A program made the position numbers and the translations under genes. Positions 29,865-41,008 of a stretch of DNA of 64,000 bases are shown one piece after another. Source of the stretch: Diplonema japonicum (taxonomy: Eukaryota; Euglenozoa; Diplonemea; Diplonemida; Diplonemidae); NCBI GenBank assembly GCA_964019335.1, contig OZ025744.1, forward strand, positions 307,709 through 371,708, written 5' to 3'. Position 1 is the stretch's first letter. Each line of letters begins with the position of its first letter. The notes beneath the pieces were generated by a model, which ran no database searches, had not been told where the DNA came from, and saw nothing but the letters and a program-made list of their open reading frames with translations.

Positions 29865-30864
29865 AAAAAAATAAATAAAATCGATACATTGTGTGGGGGG
29901 TTGTAACAAAATAAATAGAAAAAAAAAAGGAAAGGAGAAGGGGGGGGTTTTTTTTTCTCTTCTTTTCTTCTATTTTTTTTGTTCCCTTCTTTTTTTCTTC
30001 TTTTTTTTTGGATAAGCACACGTCTTAGGAAGGACCTCTCTGCAGCAGGGGAGTGGTAAAGGTGAGGGGATGGGGGATAAAAAAATAAAAATAAAAATAA
30101 ATATACTCAACTTTTTATTTTATTTTTTTCTTTTTTGGTGTCATTTCAAGACCCCAGTTCTCGTTTGTTTATTTTTTTCTTCCTCTCTCTTTTTTTTTTT
30201 GTTTTTTTTTTTGTTCTTTTTTAGCTCCCTGATTAACTTCCCCTCACTTTCTTATCTTCCTCTCCCCAGATTTCTTTTTATTCCTCTCAATTTTACTTCA
30301 CTGCACTGTACTAAAACCCAAAAAAGGAAATTTGAAAAAAAAAAAATTGACCCATTTTTTTTTTTTTTTTTTTTTTTTTTCAGTGATTGAATTTCCCCAG
30401 ACACGGTGACTTGAGTAAAATCGGAGGAAGGTAATAACAAACTTTTTTTTTTTTTTTAGTTCCAAGGGAATTGGCCGCAAGGAAGAAAAAAAAAAGAAGG
30501 GAGGCGAGAATTTTTTATAAAAAAAAATGACATCTTGGGATATTCAAAAAAAAAAGGGAGAGGGGAGAGGAAGTGGGCACCAGGGGAAGAACAAAAAAAA
30601 AAGAACGAAAGGGGGAGAACGACTAAGGGAGAGAGAAAGAAACTCATTAGGTTGGTGTCCAATACAGGTTCCTTTTTTTTTTTTTTTTTTTTTTCCTCTT
30701 TCCCTTCGATGCTAACATATCAACAATATTTTCTCCCCCCCCCCTCCCTCCCTCGAGAGAAAAAAAAAGTACTAATAACCAGGTGTCACAAGGGTTCTTC
30801 TTAGAGAAGGAAAGAAGAATAAACCCCTGTGGTGACCTTTTTGTTTTCCTTTTTTTTTTTCTTC
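29865..30864. other. Homopolymer-rich intergenic DNA
   Basis: Dense T, A and G runs. Frames in this stretch encode only lysine- or phenylalanine-rich peptides. No gene is seen. Confidence 0.5.
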
Positions 30865-31672
30865 CTATAATTTTTTCGGAACCTCTTCAACCCCGAGAAG
30901 TGCAACATCATCCTCCCTTGGTATGTAGCCTGTCAGTTTCGTGATGACATCTTCAGTCTGCCTCCAGAAGTTGATTCTGTCAAGGACTGGGTTCAGCCAC
31001 CCGTTGGTGATACAGTATGATTGGTCATGGAGTCCCTTTTTTTTTTTTTTTTTTTTTTTTAATCCACCACACCTTGTGATGGACAGCATGGTTCTCCCTG
31101 GTCAAAACGAGGTTTGTCGACATCAATAACTTGGCGAAAGGGTGGGGTTTGATCTGGTGAGACATCTTGTGGAACTGGTTTGTGAACGAAATAAGCAAGG
31201 TCAGAATGAGGCTGTACACATGCCAGTTGTAGCTGCCGATGGTGTACAGTGCACCTTCGGGCTTGATAGGGAGGAGTGCCATCCAGCAAAGCAGAGGAAT
31301 GCACAGCATGTTGTTGTCTCCATTTGTCTCCACAAAATCGTGTTTGCACATTGCATAAGCATCCACGTGATGCTCCCTGAAGGACCTGATGAAGGTGCCG
31401 AGGACAGGTGTTTCAGTTGACCCCCATGTGTCCGCCCCCCAGTGCACCAGCCCACTCATGAAATCGGCCACGATCATTGCTGTCACGTACCCCACGACCC
31501 ACCCCAGGAGGTCGAACTCCTGCCCCGCTATTCTCACCGCGTTCCAAACCCACAGCCCTGCAAAGCTCACAAGGCAGCAATATTCAAAAACCCTCTTGGT
31601 CTGGCTGTACCCTTCCTTCAGCTTCGCAGCGTTGCGTCTGCGGTGCTCCATGGTGTCGGTCGCAGGTGCCAT
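30865..31672 (-). CDS. Plasmanylethanolamine desaturase (TMEM189/Kua/CarF family)
   Basis: Introduces the vinyl-ether double bond that turns plasmanyl- into plasmenyl-ethanolamine (plasmalogen) in the ER membrane. The di-iron histidine motifs are intact: DFMSGLVHWGADTWGS, SFREHHVDAYAMCKHDFVET and NGDNNM, then QFHKMSHQ and RENHAVHH. Hydrophobic spans precede and separate them. A 37-nt GT-AG intron (31036-31072), mostly A, interrupts the gene after HAVHHK. Beyond it the frame continues GLHDQSYCITNGWLNPVLDR to the stop at 30865-30867, matching the family ending (YCITxGWLN, FW, LTG, PRxDD). The start is ATG 31672, giving 256 aa, close to the human protein (270). Aerobic plasmalogen synthesis is therefore predicted. 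Confidence 0.9.
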
Positions 31673-32280
31673 TTGTATTGTACCTCCCTTTTTTTCTTTT
31701 TTTCTTTTTTTTTTTCTTTTTCTTGGAAAAATCTTCAAGAACTTTTTGTATGGTGTGGTCTTCTTTGCCGACCCTCGCGGGAGACTGCCTCATAATGGCG
31801 AGGACAGACGAATGAGGACCGAAAGAGGCTAACCTTTGGTATGGATGACTCAGGACAGCAGTAAGAGCACGAGGTACCAACCCATGGGTGGAGTGACGAC
31901 GAGAGCACAGCATGCTGTTGAAGTCGGACGGGCTGAAGAACTCCTCAAAAGGCATGTGGCTCTAAATTTCTTTCGAATTCCCCCCAATCTCACTCCTCCC
32001 TTTTTTTTTCTGGGCCAGCTAACTACGCTCCGTCCCCCTGACATGACAGGAAGGCTGCATGTGCATGTCATTCCCCTTTCGCATCCGTGTCGTCCAAAGG
32101 TAAAGCATGTGGTACGAGCACCTGCATTGCACACCGCACGTAAGCTCCATGTTCTCAGCTTCGCAGTAACTATGCAACTTCAAGGTAGGTGTACTGTGTA
32201 CTGTGTCCTTATGATAACTAACTTAACTTAAGACGACTCTTCTCGCACCACATCCTTCTCACTCTGCACCCCAACGAGCA
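31673..32280. other. Intergenic region at the left edge of the tandem array
   Basis: No gene seen. At about 32281 the sequence becomes the array unit (CACGAAAGGGGAAGGG), while the bases to the left differ from those at the internal unit junctions, so this is the left breakpoint of the amplification. Confidence 0.6.
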
Positions 32281-32595
32281 CGAAAGGGGAAGGGTTTTGC
32301 AAGATTAAAATATAAAAAAAAAAAGGAAAAAGAGAAGGAGAAAAAAAAAAAAGAAAGAAAAAACAACGACATCGAACAAGGTAAAGGAAAACACGCTTGT
32401 TGCTTCATTGCATTCCAAAGCTTGACAGCAGTGGAGGGCACGAAGACATATAAAAACTTAAAGAAAGAAAGAAAGAAAGAAAGAAGAGGACAGTAAACTG
32501 TCCCCCCCCCAAAAAAAATAGAAAGGGGGAATAGTAAAAAAAAAAAAGGGGGAGGAGAGACCTCAAAAAAAGTGGCCGTTTTTAGGAGAGGTCGC

Positions 32596-33637
32596 TCAGA
32601 TCTCAGAGGTGCAGGGGGACTTGTTGAGGCCGCACTCGTTGGCACCCCTCTTCACACGGATGTAACCGTTCTCGCCCCAAGACGCACCCCAGGAGTTCTT
32701 GATGATCCAGTAGTCGGCGGCGTAACCAACAATGAGGACACCGTGGTCAAGGGTGCACTGCTCGCAGCAGTTGGTGAGGATACCACCGTTGTAGGTCTGC
32801 CACTTGGTGGCGTCGACGGCGATGGAGAGGGGACCGCTGGGACCCACGAACTCGGCCATGGCCTCCTCGTTGTGTGCGATGTCCTTGTGGCCCTTGATGG
32901 TGGCACCGACAGCCTTCCCGGTAACCTCGTGGCAGAAGCCGCTGATCCCGTCACCCGAGGTGTAGGGGTACGAGGCCTCGGTCACGATCTGCCCGCTGTG
33001 AGTCTGCTGGAGCCACTTGAAGGCGTTGTCCATGAGACCACCGTTGCAGCCGTCGTCGATCTTGTCACAAGACACAAGCTCCTGCTCCGAGAGCGAGGTC
33101 AGGGTGTGCCCGGCAAGGAACCACTGGCCCTCAATCCCACCGGTGGTGGAGAATGCCCAGCAGCTGTGTTTGTTTTTTTTTTTTTTTTTTTTGTTTTTTT
33201 TTTTTAATTCTTCTTCTTCTCTTCTCTCCATACCTTCCGCACTGAGCCTGGTTCTTCACGTGGGTCACGGCACCCTTGGACCTCCAGTCCACCTCAGTGG
33301 GGATGGATACACCGGAAGGGGTGTAGGCGGGACCCTCCTTCTCCTGAACCTGGAGGTTGTGGTACACCTTGAACTCCTCGGCGGAGAGGTCCGAGAACCT
33401 GTTCACACCGAAGGTGGCTCCCTTAGTCTGCTCCTTCTCGTACTGGGCACCCTTCAGAAGGTTCTTCGTGAAGATCTGGAACCTCCTCTCCTCCTCCGAA
33501 GCGCTGTTGTAGTGCTTGTTGAAGTCGGCCTTGAAGGTCTTGAACATCATCCTCGAGTTGGAGCGGATGTAGTCCTCAGACAGACCCTGAGCACACCCTG
33601 CGAGCAGGGCAATCATGACGGCGGTACCACAACGCAT
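32596..33637 (-). CDS. Cathepsin L-like cysteine protease, array copy 1
   Basis: Papain-family (C1A) endopeptidase of lysosome-like compartments or for secretion. Exon 1 (33234-33637) encodes a signal peptide (MRCGTAVMIALLAGCAQG), an I29 propeptide with FGVNRFSDLSAEEF, and the mature start PTEVDWRSKGAVTHVKNQ. A 70-nt A-rich intron (33164-33233) splits the active-site motif: splicing makes QCGSCWAFS, with the catalytic Cys near residue 136. Exon 2 (32596-33163) holds GCNGGLMDNAF, the catalytic His in LDHGVLIVGY and the Asn in IIKNSWGASWGENGY. The spliced length is 323 aa, full length for the family. A pyrimidine tract and ACACAG sit 15 bases before the ATG. The next gene downstream differs from that of the other copies. 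Confidence 0.95.
33164..33233 (-). other. Cis-intron splitting the cathepsin active site, 70 nt
   Basis: Begins GTATGGAGAGAAG, is A-rich in the middle and ends AAACACAG. Joining AG with CTGC creates the Ser-Cys of GSCWAF, so the intron must be removed for any activity. Identical introns are at 36503-36572, 39842-39911 and 43183-43252. Confidence 0.95.
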
Positions 33638-33651
33638 TTTGTTGAGTTATG

Positions 33652-33700
33652 CTGTGTAGGGGGTAGGATGGGAACAAGAAAAAGAAATAACAGAAATTCG
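33652..33700 (-). promoter_or_regulatory. Predicted spliced-leader acceptor of cathepsin copy 1
   Basis: Minus strand: TTATTTCTTTTTCTTGTTCC, then CATCCTACCCCCTACACAG, then 15 bases to the ATG. A textbook polypyrimidine tract with AG. It is repeated exactly in copies 2 and 3 (AG at 36991 and 40330). Copy 4 keeps only the part nearest the AG (43671) because the array ends there. Confidence 0.55.
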
Positions 33701-33701
33701 A

Positions 33702-34328
33702 TTTGTGACCAGACCTAAAGAACAAAAAGACTTCTTGCAGGATAAACACACCCCACTTATTTGCAGACATGGACGCAGGAAAGGGCAAGGGGCAGATTCC
33801 ACCATAGTAGTCAACGGTCAAAGGATAAACATGCAGAACCGTGAGAAGAAAAGGTAAGGCGTGTTAATAAGATACAGAACCCACTAAAACATCCGAGAAT
33901 ACTTTCTTATCCTTCCTTTTTTGTTGTGCGGTGCTCGGCAGCTTCTGGGTGGGGGAAGAAGTTAAAATTTAAACAAAAAAAAAGGGGGGGGGGAAAGTTA
34001 TCCAGCGCGTTGTATCCCTAGAAGGGAAATAATAGGAAAAATTGTTATCACTCCTTTTGTGCAAGAAAAGAAAAAGAGGTCGAAAGATGCCGTTAATTTT
34101 TTTTCTCCCAGTAACAATTTTACTCCTTTTTTTAATTTTTCATAGTTTTTTTGTAAGTTGTTGCAGCAAAACAAACAACAAAAGGGGGGAGGGGGGTGTC
34201 GAAGGGGAAACAGATAGAGAAAAGAAAGAAGGGGGGACGTAGTTAGTGCATCTGGGAACTCTTACAGGGGTTCCAAGAGGAAGAAAGAATCAGGGGGTGT
34301 GGGGGGGGGGGGCAAAAAACAAATATTT
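33702..34328. other. Intergenic DNA inside array unit
   Basis: Between the cathepsin 5' end and the questin-oxidase-like stop. A/T and G runs, no gene. The same sequence recurs at 37041-37667 and 40380-41008. Confidence 0.5.
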
Positions 34329-35561
34329 TCAAAGACTGCTCACGTCGGCGAACCGCAGCGTTCCCTGACCGCCGTTCGGGTTCGCAGGCATAAAGGTGGC
34401 GAGCCTATAGGCGGCAATAAGAAATATGGGTTCAGCTTCCGGACAGAGGGGGATCACTTCGTGCAGCATCCAGACAGCCTTGAGGCAGTGCTCCTCATCT
34501 GTCATGAGCTCTACAGCTGCGAAACACGCCTCCCACGTGACACCTTCAGGCACGGAAGGCAGACATTTCGCAAGAGCAGCATAATCACGCTCCGCCACAA
34601 GCTTTGCAGCATCACTCAACTCTGCAATCCCAGGGAACCCCTGCGACCCGTAGGCAGAGTACAGCCCCCTTAGCCATGCGGCAGCCACCTCCGTCCTCAA
34701 TCCGTACGGCAAGCCGTTCTGTGCCACCACATGGTACGCAGCCCACAACGACGTGAAGCCATGCACCACGAGGAACTCATTCTCCGTGACCACCATTGCA
34801 GTGGCCATCGTGACGAACATGTCGTGCAAGGCAGGCAGCAGCAACGCCTCGTCCTTCGGGACTTGCACAGGGGCGTTTACGAAGGCGGGGAGGTGCTTCA
34901 GCATGGCGATCATCCTCTGCTGCCCGACGTTCGTGGGGAAGGGGTCCGACACCCGCCTGATGGTGTCGATGTCCTCCTTCCTCGCTGTGATATCTGCGTT
35001 CCACGCCAGCATGGTGGCAACCAAGGGACTGGGCCCGTCCACGGGTTGCATTTCGTACGTGTCAAAGTCCCTCCATGTTCTAGCGTGCATGTATGCAAGG
35101 CCGTTGGCCACTGCGGTGGGCAGGCCTCCTTCGACACCCACACCAAGTTCGAGTAAAGGATGGAAGGCTGCAGCGCTTAGACCTCTGCTGACACGGGGCA
35201 GGTGCTTTGCACACACTGCCTCGATACCTTTTGCTACGGTGCCTTCGGCTTCGATGGCCTTGTGCACTTCCTGGTCGAAGTAGCCTACTAGCTCTGGGTA
35301 GTGCTCCATCATGTTGTTTACCAGCTGTTCGGGATCACTCGCCACGGCACCTAGTTCCATGGCCTCCGTCCCTACTCGTTGGGTGTACTGGTTCGTCAAT
35401 GTGCGCACCTCTCCCTCGGCCTTCCCCAATCTACTGAAGGGGACTACGATCCATGTTGCGTGGTTGCTGAGCGTCACGTTGTACTCCAATGAGCACCTGC
35501 GCTGCTCTTGCAGGAGTTTCTCAACCGTTTTTGAAACAGCAGGTGCCTTCAAATGCTTCAT
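34329..35561 (-). CDS. Questin oxidase-like protein, array copy 1
   Basis: About 410 aa from ATG 35561 (MKHLKAPAVSKTVEKL). The frame stays open further upstream, but that part is phenylalanine- and proline-rich antisense to A-runs, and a candidate acceptor (CCAACACAG, about 35608) lies after it; a start at 35618 (MPTQFLS) is the alternative. Family features: NHATWIVVPFSRLGKAEGE, YPELVGYFDQEV, then LSAAAFHPLLELGVGVEGG and ANGLAYMHARTW, as in questin oxidase/DUF4243 proteins (HPLIHLGYG-E motif). Fungal members perform Baeyer-Villiger-like ring oxidation in polyketide pathways, but distant members are uncharacterised, so the substrate here is unknown. Confidence 0.8.
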   Translation of the reverse strand: MKHLKAPAVSKTVEKLLQEQRRCSLEYNVTLSNHATWIVVPFSRLGKAEGEVRTLTNQYTQRVGTEAMELGAVASDPEQLVNNMMEHYPELVGYFDQEVHKAIEAEGTVAKGIEAVCAKHLPRVSRGLSAAAFHPLLELGVGVEGGLPTAVANGLAYMHARTWRDFDTYEMQPVDGPSPLVATMLAWNADITARKEDIDTIRRVSDPFPTNVGQQRMIAMLKHLPAFVNAPVQVPKDEALLLPALHDMFVTMATAMVVTENEFLVVHGFTSLWAAYHVVAQNGLPYGLRTEVAAAWLRGLYSAYGSQGFPGIAELSDAAKLVAERDYAALAKCLPSVPEGVTWEACFAAVELMTDEEHCLKAVWMLHEVIPLCPEAEPIFLIAAYRLATFMPANPNGGQGTLRFADVSSL

Positions 35562-35934
35562 GTTAGGCGTTGTGGTGAGTGGGGTGAGTGGGAGGATAGA
35601 AAGAAACTGTGTTGGCATCACGAAAGGGGAAGGGTTTTGCAAGATTAAAATATAAAAAAAAAAAGGAAAAAGAGAAGGAGAAAAAAAAAAAGAAAGAAAA
35701 AACAACGACATCGAACAAGGTAAAGGAAAACACGCTTGTTGCTTCATTGCATTCCAAAGCTTGACAGCAGTGGAGGGCACGAAGACATATAAAAACTTAA
35801 AGAAAGAAAGAAAGAAAGAAAGAAGAGGACAGTAAACTGTCCCCCCCCCAAAAAAAATAGAAAGGGGGAATAGTAAAAAAAAAAAAGGGGGAGGAGAGAC
35901 CTCAAAAAAAGTGGCCGTTTTTAGGAGAGGTCGC
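35562..35934. other. Unit junction and intergenic DNA
   Basis: Contains the junction between array units (about 35619), poly-A and poly-G/C runs and a GAAA microsatellite. The same layout recurs at 38901-39273 and 42242-42614. Confidence 0.5.
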
Positions 35935-36976
35935 TCAGATCTCAGAGGTGCAGGGGGACTTGTTGAGGCCGCACTCGTTGGCACCCCTCTTCACACGGAT
36001 GTAACCGTTCTCGCCCCAAGACGCACCCCAGGAGTTCTTGATGATCCAGTAGTCGGCGGCGTAACCAACAATGAGGACACCGTGGTCAAGGGTGCACTGC
36101 TCGCAGCAGTTGGTGAGGATACCACCGTTGTAGGTCTGCCACTTGGTGGCGTCGACGGCGATGGAGAGGGGACCGCTGGGACCCACGAACTCGGCCATGG
36201 CCTCCTCGTTGTGTGCGATGTCCTTGTGGCCCTTGATGGTGGCACCGACAGCCTTCCCGGTAACCTCGTGGCAGAAGCCGCTGATCCCGTCACCCGAGGT
36301 GTAGGGGTACGAGGCCTCGGTCACGATCTGCCCGCTGTGAGTCTGCTGGAGCCACTTGAAGGCGTTGTCCATGAGACCACCGTTGCAGCCGTCGTCGATC
36401 TTGTCACAAGACACAAGCTCCTGCTCCGAGAGCGAGGTCAGGGTGTGCCCGGCAAGGAACCACTGGCCCTCAATCCCACCGGTGGTGGAGAATGCCCAGC
36501 AGCTGTGTTTGTTTTTTTTTTTTTTTTTTTTGTTTTTTTTTTTTAATTCTTCTTCTTCTCTTCTCTCCATACCTTCCGCACTGAGCCTGGTTCTTCACGT
36601 GGGTCACGGCACCCTTGGACCTCCAGTCCACCTCAGTGGGGATGGATACACCGGAAGGGGTGTAGGCGGGACCCTCCTTCTCCTGAACCTGGAGGTTGTG
36701 GTACACCTTGAACTCCTCGGCGGAGAGGTCCGAGAACCTGTTCACACCGAAGGTGGCTCCCTTAGTCTGCTCCTTCTCGTACTGGGCACCCTTCAGAAGG
36801 TTCTTCGTGAAGATCTGGAACCTCCTCTCCTCCTCCGAAGCGCTGTTGTAGTGCTTGTTGAAGTCGGCCTTGAAGGTCTTGAACATCATCCTCGAGTTGG
36901 AGCGGATGTAGTCCTCAGACAGACCCTGAGCACACCCTGCGAGCAGGGCAATCATGACGGCGGTACCACAACGCAT
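35935..36976 (-). CDS. Cathepsin L-like cysteine protease, array copy 2
   Basis: Encodes the same 323-aa precursor as copy 1, with the intron at 36503-36572 and all catalytic residues present. I see no amino-acid difference. It lies between two questin-oxidase-like genes on the same strand. Confidence 0.95.
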
Positions 36977-37667
36977 TTTGTTGAGTTATGCTGTGTAGGG
37001 GGTAGGATGGGAACAAGAAAAAGAAATAACAGAAATTCGATTTGTGACCAGACCTAAAGAACAAAAAGACTTCTTGCAGGATAAACACACCCCACTTATT
37101 TGCAGACATGGACGCAGGAAAGGGCAAGGGGCAGATTCCACCATAGTAGTCAACGGTCAAAGGATAAACATGCAGAACCGTGAGAAGAAAAGGTAAGGCG
37201 TGTTAATAAGATACAGAACCCACTAAAACATCCGAGAATACTTTCTTATCCTTCCTTTTTTGTTGTGCGGTGCTCGGCAGCTTCTGGGTGGGGGAAGAAG
37301 TTAAAATTTAAACAAAAAAAAAGGGGGGGGGGAAAGTTATCCAGCGCGTTGTATCCCTAGAAGGGAAATAATAGGAAAAATTGTTATCACTCCTTTTGTG
37401 CAAGAAAAGAAAAAGAGGTCGAAAGATGCCGTTAATTTTTTTTCTCCCAGTAACAATTTTACTCCTTTTTTTAATTTTTCATAGTTTTTTTGTAAGTTGT
37501 TGCAGCAAAACAAACAACAAAAGGGGGGAGGGGGGTGTCGAAGGGGAAACAGATAGAGAAAAGAAAGAAGGGGGGACGTAGTTAGTGCATCTGGGAACTC
37601 TTACAGGGGTTCCAAGAGGAAGAAAGAATCAGGGGGTGTGGGGGGGGGGGGCAAAAAACAAATATTT

Positions 37668-38900
37668 TCAAAGACTGCTCACGTCGGCGAACCGCAGCGT
37701 TCCCTGACCGCCGTTCGGGTTCGCAGGCATAAAGGTGGCGAGCCTATAGGCGGCAATAAGAAATATGGGTTCAGCTTCCGGACAGAGGGGGATCACTTCG
37801 TGCAGCATCCAGACAGCCTTGAGGCAGTGCTCCTCATCTGTCATGAGCTCTACAGCTGCGAAACACGCCTCCCACGTGACACCTTCAGGCACGGAAGGCA
37901 GACATTTCGCAAGAGCAGCATAATCACGCTCCGCCACAAGCTTTGCAGCATCACTCAACTCTGCAATCCCAGGGAACCCCTGCGACCCGTAGGCAGAGTA
38001 CAGCCCCCTTAGCCATGCGGCAGCCACCTCCGTCCTCAATCCGTACGGCAAGCCGTTCTGTGCCACCACATGGTACGCAGCCCACAACGACGTGAAGCCA
38101 TGCACCACGAGGAACTCATTCTCCGTGACCACCATTGCAGTGGCCATCGTGACGAACATGTCGTGCAAGGCAGGCAGCAGCAACGCCTCGTCCTTCGGGA
38201 CTTGCACAGGGGCGTTTACGAAGGCGGGGAGGTGCTTCAGCATGGCGATCATCCTCTGCTGCCCGACGTTCGTGGGGAAGGGGTCCGACACCCGCCTGAT
38301 GGTGTCGATGTCCTCCTTCCTCGCTGTGATATCTGCGTTCCACGCCAGCATGGTGGCAACCAAGGGACTGGGCCCGTCCACGGGTTGCATTTCGTACGTG
38401 TCAAAGTCCCTCCATGTTCTAGCGTGCATGTATGCAAGGCCGTTGGCCACTGCGGTGGGCAGGCCTCCTTCGACACCCACACCAAGTTCGAGTAAAGGAT
38501 GGAAGGCTGCAGCGCTTAGACCTCTGCTGACACGGGGCAGGTGCTTTGCACACACTGCCTCGATACCTTTTGCTACGGTGCCTTCGGCTTCGATGGCCTT
38601 GTGCACTTCCTGGTCGAAGTAGCCTACTAGCTCTGGGTAGTGCTCCATCATGTTGTTTACCAGCTGTTCGGGATCACTCGCCACGGCACCTAGTTCCATG
38701 GCCTCCGTCCCTACTCGTTGGGTGTACTGGTTCGTCAATGTGCGCACCTCTCCCTCGGCCTTCCCCAATCTACTGAAGGGGACTACGATCCATGTTGCGT
38801 GGTTGCTGAGCGTCACGTTGTACTCCAATGAGCACCTGCGCTGCTCTTGCAGGAGTTTCTCAACCGTTTTTGAAACAGCAGGTGCCTTCAAATGCTTCAT
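37668..38900 (-). CDS. Questin oxidase-like protein, array copy 2
   Basis: Same product as the gene at 34329-35561, start ATG 38900, about 410 aa. No difference visible in the coding region. Confidence 0.8.
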   Translation of the reverse strand: MKHLKAPAVSKTVEKLLQEQRRCSLEYNVTLSNHATWIVVPFSRLGKAEGEVRTLTNQYTQRVGTEAMELGAVASDPEQLVNNMMEHYPELVGYFDQEVHKAIEAEGTVAKGIEAVCAKHLPRVSRGLSAAAFHPLLELGVGVEGGLPTAVANGLAYMHARTWRDFDTYEMQPVDGPSPLVATMLAWNADITARKEDIDTIRRVSDPFPTNVGQQRMIAMLKHLPAFVNAPVQVPKDEALLLPALHDMFVTMATAMVVTENEFLVVHGFTSLWAAYHVVAQNGLPYGLRTEVAAAWLRGLYSAYGSQGFPGIAELSDAAKLVAERDYAALAKCLPSVPEGVTWEACFAAVELMTDEEHCLKAVWMLHEVIPLCPEAEPIFLIAAYRLATFMPANPNGGQGTLRFADVSSL

Positions 38901-39273
38901 GTTAGGCGTTGTGGTGAGTGGGGTGAGTGGGAGGATAGAAAGAAACTGTGTTGGCATCACGAAAGGGGAAGGGTTTTGCAAGATTAAAATATAAAAAAAA
39001 AAAGGAAAAAGAGAAGGAGAAAAAAAAAAAGAAAGAAAAAACAACGACATCGAACAAGGTAAAGGAAAACACGCTTGTTGCTTCATTGCATTCCAAAGCT
39101 TGACAGCAGTGGAGGGCACGAAGACATATAAAAACTTAAAGAAAGAAAGAAAGAAAGAAAGAAGAGGACAGTAAACTGTCCCCCCCCCAAAAAAAATAGA
39201 AAGGGGGAATAGTAAAAAAAAAAAAGGGGGAGGAGAGACCTCAAAAAAAGTGGCCGTTTTTAGGAGAGGTCGC

Positions 39274-40315
39274 TCAGATCTCAGAGGTGCAGGGGGACTT
39301 GTTGAGGCCGCACTCGTTGGCACCCCTCTTCACACGGATGTAACCGTTCTCGCCCCAAGACGCACCCCAGGAGTTCTTGATGATCCAGTAGTCGGCGGCG
39401 TAACCAACAATGAGGACACCGTGGTCAAGGGTGCACTGCTCGCAGCAGTTGGTGAGGATACCACCGTTGTAGGTCTGCCACTTGGTGGCGTCGACGGCGA
39501 TGGAGAGGGGACCGCTGGGACCCACGAACTCGGCCATGGCCTCCTCGTTGTGTGCGATGTCCTTGTGGCCCTTGATGGTGGCACCGACAGCCTTCCCGGT
39601 AACCTCGTGGCAGAAGCCGCTGATCCCGTCACCCGAGGTGTAGGGGTACGAGGCCTCGGTCACGATCTGCCCGCTGTGAGTCTGCTGGAGCCACTTGAAG
39701 GCGTTGTCCATGAGACCACCGTTGCAGCCGTCGTCGATCTTGTCACAAGACACAAGCTCCTGCTCCGAGAGCGAGGTCAGGGTGTGCCCGGCAAGGAACC
39801 ACTGGCCCTCAATCCCACCGGTGGTGGAGAATGCCCAGCAGCTGTGTTTGTTTTTTTTTTTTTTTTTTTTGTTTTTTTTTTTTAATTCTTCTTCTTCTCT
39901 TCTCTCCATACCTTCCGCACTGAGCCTGGTTCTTCACGTGGGTCACGGCACCCTTGGACCTCCAGTCCACCTCAGTGGGGATGGATACACCGGAAGGGGT
40001 GTAGGCGGGACCCTCCTTCTCCTGAACCTGGAGGTTGTGGTACACCTTGAACTCCTCGGCGGAGAGGTCCGAGAACCTGTTCACACCGAAGGTGGCTCCC
40101 TTAGTCTGCTCCTTCTCGTACTGGGCACCCTTCAGAAGGTTCTTCGTGAAGATCTGGAACCTCCTCTCCTCCTCCGAAGCGCTGTTGTAGTGCTTGTTGA
40201 AGTCGGCCTTGAAGGTCTTGAACATCATCCTCGAGTTGGAGCGGATGTAGTCCTCAGACAGACCCTGAGCACACCCTGCGAGCAGGGCAATCATGACGGC
40301 GGTACCACAACGCAT
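39274..40315 (-). CDS. Cathepsin L-like cysteine protease, array copy 3
   Basis: Same 323-aa precursor, intron at 39842-39911, catalytic Cys, His and Asn intact. Upstream acceptor and pyrimidine tract preserved. Confidence 0.95.
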
Positions 40316-41008
40316 TTTGTTGAGTTATGCTGTGTAGGGGGTAGGATGGGAACAAGAAAAAGAAATAACAGAAATTCGATTTGTGACCAGACCTAAAGAA
40401 CAAAAAGACTTCTTGCAGGATAAACACACCCCACTTATTTGCAGACATGGACGCAGGAAAGGGCAAGGGGCAGATTCCACCATAGTAGTCAACGGTCAAA
40501 GGATAAACATGCAGAACCGTGAGAAGAAAAGGTAAGGCGTGTTAATAAGATACAGAACCCACTAAAACATCCGAGAATACTTTCTTATCCTTCCTTTTTT
40601 GTTGTGCGGTGCTCGGCAGCTTCTGGGTGGGGGAAGAAGTTAAAATTTAAACAAAAAAAAAGGGGGGGGGGAAAGTTATCCAGCGCGTTGTATCCCTAGA
40701 AGGGAAATAATAGGAAAAATTGTTATCACTCCTTTTGTGCAAGAAAAGAAAAAGAGGTCGAAAGATGCCGTTAATTTTTTTTCTCCCAGTAACAATTTTA
40801 CTCCTTTTTTTAATTTTTCATAGTTTTTTTGTAAGTTGTTGCAGCAAAACAAACAACAAAAGGGGGGAGGGGGGTGTCGAAGGGGAAACAGATAGAGAAA
40901 AGAAAGAAGGGGGGACGTAGTTAGTGCATCTGGGAACTCTTACAGGGGTTCCAAGAGGAAGAAAGAATCAGGGGGTGTGGGGGGGGGGGGGGCAAAAAAC
41001 AAATATTT

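Noticed and set aside
32572-33207. 211-aa plus-strand frame antisense to each cathepsin gene
   Set aside because: Codon bias and active-site motifs are on the minus strand; the antisense frame exists only because of the high GC3 of the real gene.
35562-35984. N-terminal extension of the questin-oxidase-like frame to 551 aa
   Set aside because: The added part overlaps the cathepsin 3' end and consists of homopolymer-encoded F, P and S runs; a likely splice acceptor lies inside it.
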